Shown: positions 21,160-32,043 of the stretch, piece after piece | How positions within the stretch are numbered: position 1 is the first letter of the stretch | Layout: each line of letters starts with the position of its first letter | Source of the DNA: Eutreptiella sp. 'Long Island Sound 2002' | Taxonomy: Eukaryota > Euglenozoa > Euglenophyceae > Eutreptiales > Eutreptiaceae | Assembly (NCBI GenBank): GCA_964036045.1 | Contig: OZ038384.1 | Coordinates: 25,907,000 to 25,970,999 of the forward strand | Direction: 5' to 3' | Length of the DNA stretch: 64,000 nt | The notes under the pieces: generated by a model | The model's database searches: none | What the model was told of the DNA's origin: nothing | The model's input: the letters and a program-made list of their open reading frames with translations, nothing else | Translations under genes and position numbers: made by a program

Positions 21160-23605
21160 TGAAGCCGGTTCGGACCCCCGTGGCCATCTTTGGGTCACTT
21201 GGGGTGTGTATCTATGGGCCGGCAAGCCGCCATTTGCTGATATCATACTCTCCCATCCACCAGACCTAACCTGATGTGATAGTGTGATAGGCTTGGCCAT
21301 TCCGGCTATGAGCGGCCATATTCAATACCGAGGCGCCGCCAGCTGAGATTTATATATCAAAAAATCAGGAATCAACAGGGTTTTTTTATCATAATGTTTC
21401 CGTAATTTTGCAGCCATTCGTTCTGATTGTCAATGTATCGGCGACTGTCAGTTGGCTCGCAATTTTGCGGTAACCGATTGGTTAACTGTTATTTCCAGAT
21501 ATTTTAGCGGAAACCCAGATGAAGGGTTAAATTTCATCAGAAAAGGGTTCGTTGCTTCCACAATTTTCATGTTATTCACACGCAAAATTAATCCCATTTT
21601 TTCAGACATTCAGAATGGGATTTTCGATTTTGAGGTCACCGCACTTGATATGATGAATTTCGAGTGGTCCTACATTTTTCCCCGATCACGAATCAACCTT
21701 CATTTTGTTGTCTCCTTCAGTTTTTTTTGGAGATATAGACGAAACAAAATTGATTCGTGAGGCCACTTTGAAAAATCATATCTCCGGTTCACTGCGAGGT
21801 ATTTTAGTTTTGAGATATGGGCTGGAATTGCCTTGGTCTCAACTTAAATTGAGAAAGGGTCAAACGCCTTGGATGTGTACATATGCCCGGTGTAGCAAGG
21901 GATAATGGTCAAGAGGGTAGAAAGTGATATATAACTCTTGGACCATGCAACCGAATATTTCAATGCAACTTTCGAGTGTACCGCATGAGTGTTGGTGTTG
22001 CATAGAAACTTTCCTTGGCTTACCACGTATTTTTAACGTGAAGTTATGTCCATGGAGGGGCATGGCATACCATGGTGGGAGCCATTTTTGAGGGTATGTG
22101 TTATATGCATGGTATGTGCTTCGCTATGCTCACGCCCATGTTATATATCTCCGTTTGTAGGAAGATATGTGGAGTCATACGTGGCAAGGGCTTTGCCCAT
22201 GTCCCAATCATGAGCTCCATAGCGCTAGACCAAGTCTACCGCACATATAGTGCATGTGGGAAGGCTTACGGAGCGACCCACAAGCGCCACTATCAATTTT
22301 CCCATTTTCATGGTGCGTATGGTGAGGAGGTTCGAAGGTTTCCCTATGCGTCCATGTGGGGATCCAAGTGGGGGGGTTGTTCGCAAATCGTCCCAAGCAA
22401 TTGTGTTTTGAACCATATGTTGATACCATGGGTGAGCGAAGTTATATACTATTGTGATTATCTTGAATCTAGCAACATTTGCATGTCTTTGACCTCATTT
22501 TATGCTCATTTTTGTATTTTATGTGCTCAACTGGTCGGCTAACAGTAAAGTCCCTAGAGATCTGTGAACTATGGTATGTTGCCTTTATGTTGGCATATGC
22601 TTTGGTGTTGCACCTCACCATATGCCGGATCACGTGGTCACTTTGGCGTGGCACAGGAGGCCTCACAAAATTAGGTCTCAAATTCATGAGTTGACTTGTG
22701 AAGCATGGCATGTAAATACCCGGAGGGGTTTGGGAGCCAATGTTGGGATATTCTTGGGCATGGACCTTTTGTCTATATCACCCTTGTATATTACGTTCCG
22801 GGTTGACACATGCATGGAGCATTTCAACATTTGCCGTATGCATTTTTGAGTATATAATTGAATTTTGGGCACTATGGTGTGATTTGCCTAATTTTGCTAT
22901 GTTGTCAGGTCATCTTCATGGGGCAATTCTCCAGGCCCAATGGACTGCAAGTCCAACCAAAGTTATGTCAGGGTAGGGCATGATCCTGAGTGCCACTCTA
23001 AGCCATGACACGCCACCTCCCCGATTGGGCTAGGATTTAGAGGCTTGGGAGTGAACAAGTTTTTGGGGTTTGTGTAGTGACTTTTGACACATGGCATTTA
23101 GCCATCTTATTTGACTGGGTTCAGGGCATCATGTTGGCGAGACAAGGGAAGGTCTTCAGTCCAGGGAATGAGGGGTCTATGGCTGTGATTGGGTATGTTT
23201 CCATCTTTCCCCAATTTTGCTTGATGTGTGTTCATATGCCAATTTCAGGGCTTTTCCATTATTCTATTGGTGCAATTCCATGTACATGCCCAACGCCCGT
23301 GTCTCCGTGTGCACGTTGCGACGACCGGTGTGTTGAAAGGAGTTGTTGAGTGTCAACGCGGGACCTCAAACACCCTTGGAAGCCCTCAGTGTGAATTTTT
23401 TGGATTGGAGCAATTGTACTTGGGAGTTGGTTACTGCAAGGGATCAGGATTTGTGTGAAGGAGCCATATTTTACTATTTTTTTGTGGGAAACTGTGCAGG
23501 ATAGGGCAAGATCATGCAGAACCTGGTGAGAAGCAAGACCATAGGAGTGACAGGAAATGGTGGAAGGGGTACAGCAGGGGCCGGTCCTGGTAGGGACTTT
23601 CTTTA
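21160..23605 (+). repeat. Element B 5' LTR (2446 bp)
   Basis: Begins TGAAGCCGG and ends CTTTCTTTA, directly before the primer-binding site. It matches 32044-35037 and, inverted, 45310-47676 and 57041-59407. ORFs inside are not supported as genes, except that the gag start codon lies at 23514 within the LTR. Confidence 0.92.
21351..21357 (+). promoter_or_regulatory. Possible TATA box in the LTR
   Basis: TATATAT lies about 190 bp into the LTR within GAGATTTATATATCAA. The corresponding place in C also has a TATATAA-like sequence. Position is plausible for the LTR promoter; no other support. Confidence 0.3.
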
Positions 23606-26584
23606 TGGTAGCAGAGGATTACCTGCCCCCTACCGCCGCACCGGGGACTTGGGCCCTCATGAGCCCTGCCCAAGGACGTCCCGGGTGCAGATCGTGGAGT
23701 CCGTGGAGTCGACGCCGGACTTAGAAGCCCGAGAAGAGCGAAGATGCTCAGGACGGAGAGCCCTTGTAGGACATGGGCTAGACATGGAGGACCTCGCCTC
23801 CATGTGTGGAAGGCAATGCCGCAAGACTTGCAATCTCCGCTCCGCTGCGGAAGAGTTAAAGGAGACTGGCAGCAACGGCAGAGCCCGGCGTTACCGGAAG
23901 CGCGGGTCCCCAAAACCCGCGGCGGAAGCCAGGGCGATGGAGACGGATCCCAGCCCGGTCAGGCTGTGGTCAGCTGCAGATTCCGAGGGGCATTCTGATG
24001 GCTATCGGACAGCTTTCCCTTCGGAGTCGGAGGAGATAACCATACCGCCCACAAGGGCGCACACGGCCCCCATACCCAGCCTGGAGCATGACGCCGACGC
24101 GTTGGAGAGGCCTACCAGAGCCAGAACGGCGCCTGTGGCCCGGAACACGGAGCCAACGCGGGATAACATGGGCGACACACCCATGGCGGAGGAGTCCGAG
24201 GCGCCGGGAACCGTGGGTTGCGCCGGATCAGGTGGAAAGCACGCTGAGTGCCACTGCGAGCACGTGTCCTTCCTCATCAGCAAGTACCCAAAGATGGGGA
24301 TGGACGCCATCGTGCCGCACATCGACCGCCTGGACAGCCAGAAGGACCGCCTAGAGGAGGACGTCGCAGGGATCCTGGATGACCAGTCGGAAGCAGAGAG
24401 AGACATGGCGGAACTGCGAGCGGAGCAGGTCCGGTACCGGGAGAAGCTGGAGATGGCCCTGCAGAAGCAGCAGCGAGTGGTGGACAGCCTCCTCCACCTG
24501 GTGGAGGACATGTCGGGACGCCTGAAAAGGATAGAGGAGTTACAACCCCTCGCCTGGGGTCCGGAGCTCCCGGCAAGGCCGGCAACAGCAGAGCTGGTGG
24601 AGCGGATTAAGACCCTCAGGAGCACCATGGAGAAACCCATGGGCGGCCCTGCAGAGGCACCTTACGCGCCTCCGCATGTTGACCCGGGTGCGCTGCCGTT
24701 TGTTCCCATGTTCAGCGAATCCATAATGCTCGGGGAGCATACGGCACCGGCTGGGTCCATGCGGGAGGAGCACGCAACCACAGACCTGAGGAGCCTGAGG
24801 GTACAGATGTCCCATGCCGCCCAGGATCCACCGATCGCTACGACTACCCATGCAGTTTATGCGGAAGAGGAGATCCAGACCATGCAGGGGCGAACCATGG
24901 GAAGCGCCGAAGGACATGGTCGAGGCCATCCAGGCGGAAACCTGTGGGTGAAGGACCCCACTACGTGGATATGGACAGCCGGTGGAGCAGGTCCTTCCCG
25001 CATCCCAAACCCCATGGGTTCAAGCCCAACTGGACCGCACTCCATGGAGGAGAGGGATGTACGGGGAGTGTACTCACACCCCCCGGCCACAGCTGGTATC
25101 CGTCTCGGTGGAGTGGCGGCTGCGGACGTCGGAGATGCCATCAGGATTGACGATCTCAGGGGAATCAAAATCCCCTACTACGATGGCAACCCCTGCAACC
25201 TGGATGACTTTATCCTGGATTGGGAGGAACTCGCCGAGGAGGTCGTCGGCGAGATGAAGGAAGCGCCAAGGGACAAGTGGGTATGTCGGACACTCCCACA
25301 CAGGCTGCCGCAGAACCTGAAGGAGGAGCTCAGGGATCAGATCCGCGAGGGATTGGTCCAGACGGAGCAGGCCTGCCTCCAGTGGCTGGAGGACGAGGAG
25401 CGAGTGGATGCCCCCAACCAGAAGTTGGAGGATTTGTGGTCCATTCCGCTGCAGCTGGAGGGCGGGGAATTGAGGGTCCGGGAAGGGAATCGGTACATCC
25501 GCAAGTACCGAAGAAGCCTCAAGCTGGTGGAGGACTGGAATGAGGCCAGCGAGATCCGACACCTGCTGAAGGACGTCCTCCCCGGCCACTGGAGGAGAAG
25601 GGTGGAGAATGAGGAGAAGAAGAGAGCAAAGAAGCGCGTGGCCGTACGGATCATGGCATCGGAGGACACCCACGCCGGAATAATGGAGTTTTTCTGGCGA
25701 AACCTCGGCGAGCCCAGCCGAATGTTGGGATTGAAGAACGCCGTCTACGTGGAGGTATTCGGCGACAACATTGGGCAAAGGCTGATGCGCCTCAACAACG
25801 CGAGGGGAGGCGCGGACAGCCGCTGAGGATGCAGGTCACCTTCGCCCGCATGAGCCTGGACGAGATCGTGAAGTACATCACGGTGGAGCTGAAGCTCAAC
25901 GCCAAGAGCGAGGCCCACGTGCAGGATCGACAGGGCCAGGGACACCGAGGTCATCGGGAAGATCGCCAACACCGAGAGGTCAAGGAGGACACGGTCGGCA
26001 CCGCGGAGGAAGGGAGTGGAATCGGCCAAAATCTCTGGACCGCGACCACCCGAGAGGATCAGGAAGAAGCCCACTTCTTCGCGTTCTTAGCGCACAATAT
26101 GAAGGAGCATGGGCAGAACAGGTCCAGGTGGAACCGCCTGGACCCAAGGACCAAGAACCGCAAGGAACCGCGGAGGATCGGGAACCCGCCGCTCTCGTTG
26201 CGCGAGTACAGATCACAGCACGACGGTTGCTGGGTCTGCTACGGCAAGGGGAACAACTATGCACATGACCACCGGCATTGCAAGGTACATGAGGAAGACA
26301 AGAAGACCTACTTCGCCGCCCATCCCGACAAGAAGCCCAAGGAGCAACGAAATGCGGATTGGAAGGCAAAGGGCGGAGACGGTGGAAAAGGCCAAGGAAA
26401 GGGCCAAGGGAAAGGCGGGGGAAAAGGCTATGGCTGAGGACCCGGCCCAGACCGACGCGTGAGGTCGATCGAGGAGGTTGCTGAGGACATGTTGAGGACG
26501 TTGGAGGAACTCAAAGCCCAGCAACGTGGTGGACAAGGTCTGAGCGGATCGCAGCAGGAGGGAGCTGCGGCAGGCCACGTCTAG
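23514..26584 (+). pseudogene. gag: Element B gag
   Basis: ATG at 23514 starts inside the LTR and the frame crosses the primer-binding site. Predicted parts: a coiled coil (about residues 267-342, DRLDSQKDRLEEDV to GRLKRIEEL), a capsid-like helical region (about 563-709, DDFILDWEELAEE to HWRRRVENEEKKR), and a zinc-knuckle-like CX2CX8HX4C (CWVCYGK...HDHRHC) near 26228, followed by a Lys/Gly-rich tail. A one-base deletion near 25800 and a TGA at 26435-26437 are private to this copy. The shared end of gag is TAG 26582-26584. The role is particle assembly and RNA packaging. Confidence 0.85.
23606..23620 (+). promoter_or_regulatory. Primer-binding site for initiator tRNA-Met
   Basis: TGGTAGCAGAGGATT directly follows the LTR end. 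Its first 14 bases complement the 3' end of an initiator tRNA-Met of the type ending CTCTGCTACCA, and not the plant type ending CTCTGATACCA. The equivalent site in C is 57040-57029 on the minus strand. Confidence 0.8.
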
Positions 26585-26624
26585 AGGAGCCCCCACGGGA
26601 GTGGGACCTCGGAGGTCTCTCCTC
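26585..26624 (+). promoter_or_regulatory. Foldable RNA element after the Gag TAG
   Basis: AGGAG (26585-26589) can pair with CTCCT (26619-26623). Enclosed are two perfect hairpins, CCCAC-GGGA-GTGGG (26592-26605) and GACCT-CGG-AGGTC (26605-26617). The element starts at the base after the TAG and is identical in element C (54000-53961, minus). Such placement is typical of stop-codon readthrough signals. Function is inferred. Confidence 0.45.
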
Positions 26625-28822
26625 CGAAAATCAGTGGAATCCGAGAGAAAGCGAAGGCACATCGGGTGCCAAAGAAGGCTCCAGAAGAGTCAAAACCACT
26701 GAGTTTCGCCACTCCCAACCCCTGGAGCGCCCTGCGGGAGGAAGTGTATGTGGGCAAGGGACGTGGCAAGAAAGAAGGAGCGACCACGGAGAGCTCCGTG
26801 GACGACCAGGACCAGCCCAGGATCTACACCATCCGTGACCATACCCTCGAAGTCCTGATGCACCCAGATGTGCTAGAGTTGCATGCCGTGAGAGTCCTCC
26901 ATACACCGCAGGGTGACGGACGGCAGTTGCACTTGAAGGTACGTGTACGGTGCGGACAAGAGGAGTTGGTGGTGGATGTATTGGTGGATACGGGTGCCCA
27001 GGTGAGCCTGGTCCGGAGGGGGTTGTTCAAGGAGGAATCCCTGCAGCCCATCCGTAGACCGGTACGCCTGAAGGTGGCCAATGGAGAGATTATGGGTGGT
27101 GGCACCCATGAGGCCACCATCAGTATGGAATTCTGGGAGCATGAGCGCTTGAACCGCCCTGATTTGGCGAAGAGAAGCACTCTATCCGGGAACTTCTATG
27201 TGGCCGACATTACAGATTGGGATATGATCATGGGGTATGACTTCATGGTGGGAAACACCATTGGAGCCCTTCCCCATCGTGCAACGCTGGTCCGGGAGGA
27301 TAACGAATGCCTTACATGGCTGTCCACGGACTATGCATGCGGATCATCCCAATGGAATGCTGAGGAAGAGGATCGGATCGTCCAAGCGGTGCAAGCTGTG
27401 GGTGGCAAGTCCAGAGGAGACCGCGGAGTTCAGCTCACGGAGTATGGAATGGCGCCGCAAGTGTATGCCAGGATGATCCAGACGCTGGGAGCCGAAGCGC
27501 CCGAGACAGAGGTCTTCGCTTCCCGGGATGCCCCACTTTTGAGGGAGTGTAGGAGACATTGGCATCCAGGAGACTCAGCCTGGCACAGGCATTGGGTTTT
27601 GAAGGAGTGGGGGGCCATGTATTGGCATGGCTCCCTGGAAAATACCAGACGTACGGAGGAGAAGATCGTCGCGGATAGGGCGAAGGGGATCCTGGTCATA
27701 ACCGGCATAGGATCGACCGCATGTCCGCTGGAAGGTCTCAAGTGGACGCTGGATTCCATCACCCTGAACGAGATGTCACTCAGGCCAGAGGAGGAGCTGT
27801 TCATCGACGCCAAGGGTTTATCAATGCCCTCCCCGGGTCAAGCGTGGGGTACCAAGGCTTTCCTGGTGGATGGGGCGCAAGCCTAGCCCACGGGTGATGA
27901 AGCATTCATCTGTAGGGTTGAGGTGGTGCCCATGCGGGTCATGTTTGAGCCCAAGGAGGGGACGGATCAGCCAATGGATGGCATTGACGTCCTGTCCCAC
28001 GCCGAGATCGACCACGTCGTCAACTACATGCGGATGGGGATGCATGATCGTGTGGTAGCCAAGAAGGGGCGGGCCATGGTCACATCTCCGCATTGGTGGG
28101 ATGACAAGATGTTGGTCACCGGCAAGTACGAGAAGGATGAGTTCGTGGCGAGGGTCATGGATCACATCGCGTACCAATATGATGGTCCGGTTGGGTCGGA
28201 CCCGCCGACGTGGGGTTTTCCAAGAATGGGGGCCAGTAGCGACAAGAACCAGGCCAATGCCGCAAATTTCCAAAGATTATCGGTGGGAAGCGCGCCCCAC
28301 GACGATGAAGACGGCATATCAGACGAGGAGAAGTCGGACTCGGACCCGGAAGAGGCCTATACCGCAGTGCGGTCGGTTGTATCGATACCGAGGCAAGCGG
28401 CTGAAGAGGCCCAGGAGAACCCGAAGGTCCCCGAGCTGAAGGAGAGGCTGATAAACACCTATCCGCGGCTATTCAGTGGCGTCGCCAACAAGAACCCTCC
28501 AGATCTTGGGAGATTTGGCACAGCGAGGATCAAGCTGAAGCCGAACCCCAAGATCTATCGTCATCGGGAGTACCAACTTCAGGGCGATCGGGCCGAGGCC
28601 ATGAAGAAGTTGTTGCCTGAGTTTATTGAGCGGGGCTGGATCGAACCCTCCGACAGTGAGTGGGCCAGCCCAGCCTTTATCATGCCCAAGAAAGAGAAGG
28701 GTGAGTGGAGGTTGGTGGTTGCTTACAGAGGTTTGAACGAGCAAACCGAGCACGACTCGTACTCGCTTCCTCTGATCGACACCATCCTCCAAGAACAACA
28801 AAAAAAGCGGATCTTCACGGGT
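26585..28822 (+). pseudogene. pol: Element B protease, spacer module and N-terminal RT
   Basis: The frame is open from the base after the gag TAG and has no ATG for more than 80 codons, so it is unlikely to start on its own. The protease has DTGAQVSLVRRGLF (DTG near 26989) and a later MIMGYDFMVGN. At about 27509-27730 follows the module VFASRDAPLLRE...MYWHGSLE...GILVITG, where the NPPF of element D is replaced by HGSL. TAG at 27884-27886 is private (CAG in C). RT begins near 28560 (WIEPSDSEWASPAF, VVAYRGLNEQTE) and is broken by a one-base deletion near 28820. Confidence 0.85.
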
Positions 28823-29868
28823 TAGACCTGAAACATGGCTATCACCAGATGCCGCTACACCCTGACTCCAGGCCCTGCACAGCGATGTCGACGCTGCTGG
28901 GGCCCATGCAGTGGAAAGTGGTGCCTATGGGCGCCAAAAAAGGCGACGCCGCTTTCCAGCGCATGATGGAGGACCTACTCGGTCCTGTCCGGGACTGTGC
29001 CACCCCTTTTGTGGATGATGTCATCATTGGGTCCGGCATGGAAGACATGACTGAGGACGAGCTCATCGAAGCGCATGAGAAGGATCTGCGCCAAGTGCTC
29101 AGCGAGCTGGACAAGCACAACATGGTGTGCAAGCCCACCAAAGCCTCACTCTTCGTGAAGGAAGTGGAGTTTGCGGGTCACGTGGTTGGTCACGGGCGAC
29201 GCCGTCCCATGCCTGGGAAGCTGGCGTCCCTGCATCACTGGGAGAAGCCCCAGACCATCAGCGAACTCCGATCCTTCATGGGGTTCTGCAATTACTATTC
29301 GGGCTATATCCGGATGTATGCAGAACTGTCGGGCCCGCTGCACAAGATGCTGCAGGTGGGCAAGTTCGATGGCCGGAAGGGGAGCAGAAAGAAGCTTGCC
29401 TGGACCCCTGAGGCCGAAGATGCGTTCAGCCGCCTGAAGGAGCGACTCCTGGGGCAGCTGGGGCTATTCCTGGTGGACCCGGACATAGAGTTCGTGCTAT
29501 GTACGGACGCCTCGGACTCCGCTGTAGGGGCAGTCCTCGAGAAGGTCCAGGACGACGGGTCGCACGTACCCGTGGCGTTTTGGAGCCGAATCCTGACCGA
29601 GGGCCAACGTCCCACCTGGACCTCGAGGGAGAAGGAGACGTACGCCATTGTTTGTGCGCTCAGGAAGCGGTCTGGCCACATCGGATTACAACCGGTGGTG
29701 GTTTGCACGGACCATCAGTCCTTACAGAGCTGGCACAAGGAGCACGTCGACACCCCCTCGGGACCGGCGGCAAGGAGGGCCCGATGGCATGAGACGTTCG
29801 CCAAGTTCGACCTCAGCGTCGTATACGTCCCGGGGAAGGACAACACTGTGGCAGATTGCCTCAGTTGA
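28823..29868 (+). CDS. pol: Element B RT palm/thumb and RNase H
   Basis: The frame continues with HGYHQMPLHPDS, the polymerase active site FVDDVII near 29010 (the FVDD form of YxDD) and the thumb up to SFMGFCNYYSGYIRMY. RNase H shows the acidic residues in TDASDSAVGAVLE, SREKETYAIV and CTDHQSLQSW, and ends VPGKDNTVADCLS. A TGA at 29866-29868 follows and is shared with C (49856-49854). Element D has a proline codon there. The integrase continues in the same frame. Confidence 0.88.
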
Positions 29869-31434
29869 TGGGCCTACCCCGCGGGCAAGGCATGGATGGA
29901 CATATCCAGCCATGCAGACGCCGAGGAGACCGAGGAGGCCAAGCGCATCATCGAGATGGAGAAGGCCATGGAGCAAGAGGGGGTCAAGTGCTTTGTGGTG
30001 ATGGCAAACCATACAGACCTGGCCAAGTTCCGGGGCGCCCGAGTCCAAGCTATTCTAGAGGAAACCCTCGAGCAATGGATGGTGGCCCCTGTAGAGCTAG
30101 TCAGGTCGGTGCTTACAGAAGACTGTTTGGATGACTATGCGGCATCCGAGCACTGGAGCAGGTACTGGAATGCCGTGAGCGCCCCGTCGGACGACGAATG
30201 GCCTGAGGGCTTGACCAAGGATGGGGATAAATTATTCCTCAAGGACAAGCTATTGGTCCCTGAAAACCGAATGGAGGAGCTCATTGACCACTGGCAGAAC
30301 GCCCAGCTCATGCATCCGAGTCGGGACAAGATGCAGCAGGACCCGGAGTGGCGCTTCAAGTTCCCAGCGGGGTACTACGCCATCCTGGACAAGTACTGCA
30401 GCAACTGCGTTGTGTGTCGGGCCATGAAGAGCCCCAACCACTCCACGGCTGGCAACCCGGTGTATACGGCTATACTGGAGGCCCCTATGCGGTCCATGGC
30501 CATGGATGTATTCGCCATGCTCGAGGTCACCGTGGAAGGAGAAACCTACGACTGTGTCATCCTGGCGGTGGATAGGCACAGCGGGTATATCGTGGCGGTC
30601 ACCGGCAAGAAATCCAAGAAGAAGGACAAGAAGGACAAGCATGGAGTGGGGCTGCAGGCCAAGACCGTCGCCAACGCCATGATCAGGCATTGGCTGACGA
30701 TTTTTGATGTCCCAGCTGTCATCTTCAGCGATAGGGGCAGTCAATTTGTCGGGACGTGGTTCAAGACGATGTGCAAGCACATGGGGATTCGGCACGCCGA
30801 GACCGTGGCGTACCACAGCCTGTCGAATGGCCGGGCTGAGGTGCCCGGCCGGCAGATGTTCGAGAAGTTCCGCCAGTAGCACATTGACGAACCGGGCCGG
30901 AATTGGTATAATTCGCTGTGGAGAGTACTCCAGGGGTACCACGACCTTCCGGGGCCCACTGGACTGTCGCCCCATCGTTTCCTGTTCCTACGGGATCGAG
31001 TGTCACGCACTCTCCCGTGGTTGAGCCATGGCAAGGTGGCCCGGGATGCGAGTGCTATGATGGCTGAGGCTAACGACACGGCGGCCAAGGTGTGCAAAGC
31101 TCTTCAGGACGAGCATGAGGAGAGGGCCAAGTACTTCAAGCAGGGAAAAGTCCAGAAATATGCTCTCAGAGACACCGTATGGGTGGAGCGGCACCACAAG
31201 GATGTCCTGTCCAGGCATCGGCCGGCATCTTGGTATGTGCCGGGGGTAATCGTTCGGAAGGTCGGGCAGGATGTGTATGCGGTTCGTGTGGGGGATAACA
31301 GGATCCTGGACCGCGACCATACCCAGCTTTGTCCCCGAGCACCAGACCCCAGCGGATGTCCCGTCACCTTCGAGTTCACAGCCGGAGATCTGCACTCGGA
31401 TGACGAGGGTGAGGACGACGACATCACCGCCTAG
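29869..31434 (+). pseudogene. pol: Element B integrase
   Basis: Same frame as RNase H. The zinc domain has H..H (HWQNAQLMHPSRDK) and CX2C (CSNCVVC). The catalytic core has D in AMDVF, D in SDRGSQFVG and E in NGRAEV, with 35 residues between the last two (DD35E). Private TAG at 30877-30879, where C has CTG. The C-terminal part (RQASW/RPASW, VRVGDNRILDRDH) is GPY/F-like, and an acidic tail (DDEGEDDD) precedes the shared TAG at 31432-31434. It inserts the cDNA into the chromosome. Confidence 0.88.
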
Positions 31435-31650
31435 AGGATCCTGACGGACAAACCAGACCCGGAGACACCTGGGGGGAGGCTATATAAGGTCCGTTGGAAG
31501 AGATTTGCTGCGTCCAGAGATTCGTGGGAGCCTCCGAGCAGTTTTGTGGCGAGGTACACCACGGTCTGGATAGACTATCTGAGGAAAAGGAACATTTCCT
31601 TGGATGTCAAGGACGTGTTGGTCCATTTGGTGGCTGCTGTAGCACCGTAA
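31435..31650 (+). CDS. Element B chromodomain
   Basis: Seventy-one codons in the same frame as integrase after TAG, ending TAA 31648-31650. YKVRWKRFAASRDSWEPPSSF is a clear chromodomain core (aromatic residues, W-K, W-E-P). There is no ATG at its start, so it is expected as a C-terminal extension of integrase. The bases after the TAG are AGGATCCT, a self-complementary octamer, in both B and C. Confidence 0.82.
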   Translation, partial: RILTDKPDPETPGGRLYKVRWKRFAASRDSWEPPSSFVARYTTVWIDYLRKRNISLDVKDVLVHLVAAVAP

Positions 31651-32033
31651 TGGATCCCCCTTGGCATTTTTGTTTGTCTTTGTGCTTGGGAGACGGGTGA
31701 GGGTGTTGATCCAAGGATTTTTGGGCCTTGATTGGCCATATATCCTCTTCACTCGGTCTCCACATATATATTTCATTGTGGTATACTTATTTAGGTCGAC
31801 CAACGACGTTTCTCTATCTTTGATCCCCTTCGTCCATGTTGTAGATCAAGAGGAGACCGGATATGGCGGAGGGCACCGGTTTTGAGTGTCCTCACCCCTC
31901 GCTTGGGGCATGGGGGACGCCTACGCTGTATGTGGGGCCTCCATGTGTCCTTGGGACATGGGGGGGGGGATTTGAGCCCATTGGGGTCCTCCCGTCCTCT
32001 CTTCAATGACTTCCGAGCGGATACAACGCTCTG
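31651..32033 (+). other. Element B 3' untranslated region
   Basis: Between the chromodomain stop and the polypurine tract. No coding signal. It matches the corresponding region of C (47687-48071). Confidence 0.6.
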
Positions 32034-32043
32034 AGAAGAGGGG
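32034..32043 (+). promoter_or_regulatory. Polypurine tract of element B
   Basis: AGAAGAGGGG directly before the 3' LTR start TGAAGCC. Element C has AGAAGAAGGG at the same place (47686-47677, minus). Confidence 0.75.

Noticed and set aside
21452-23349. ORFs inside the 2.4-kb LTRs as genes
   Set aside because: They differ in frame and length among the four LTR copies and show no motif; only the gag start at the LTR end is supported.
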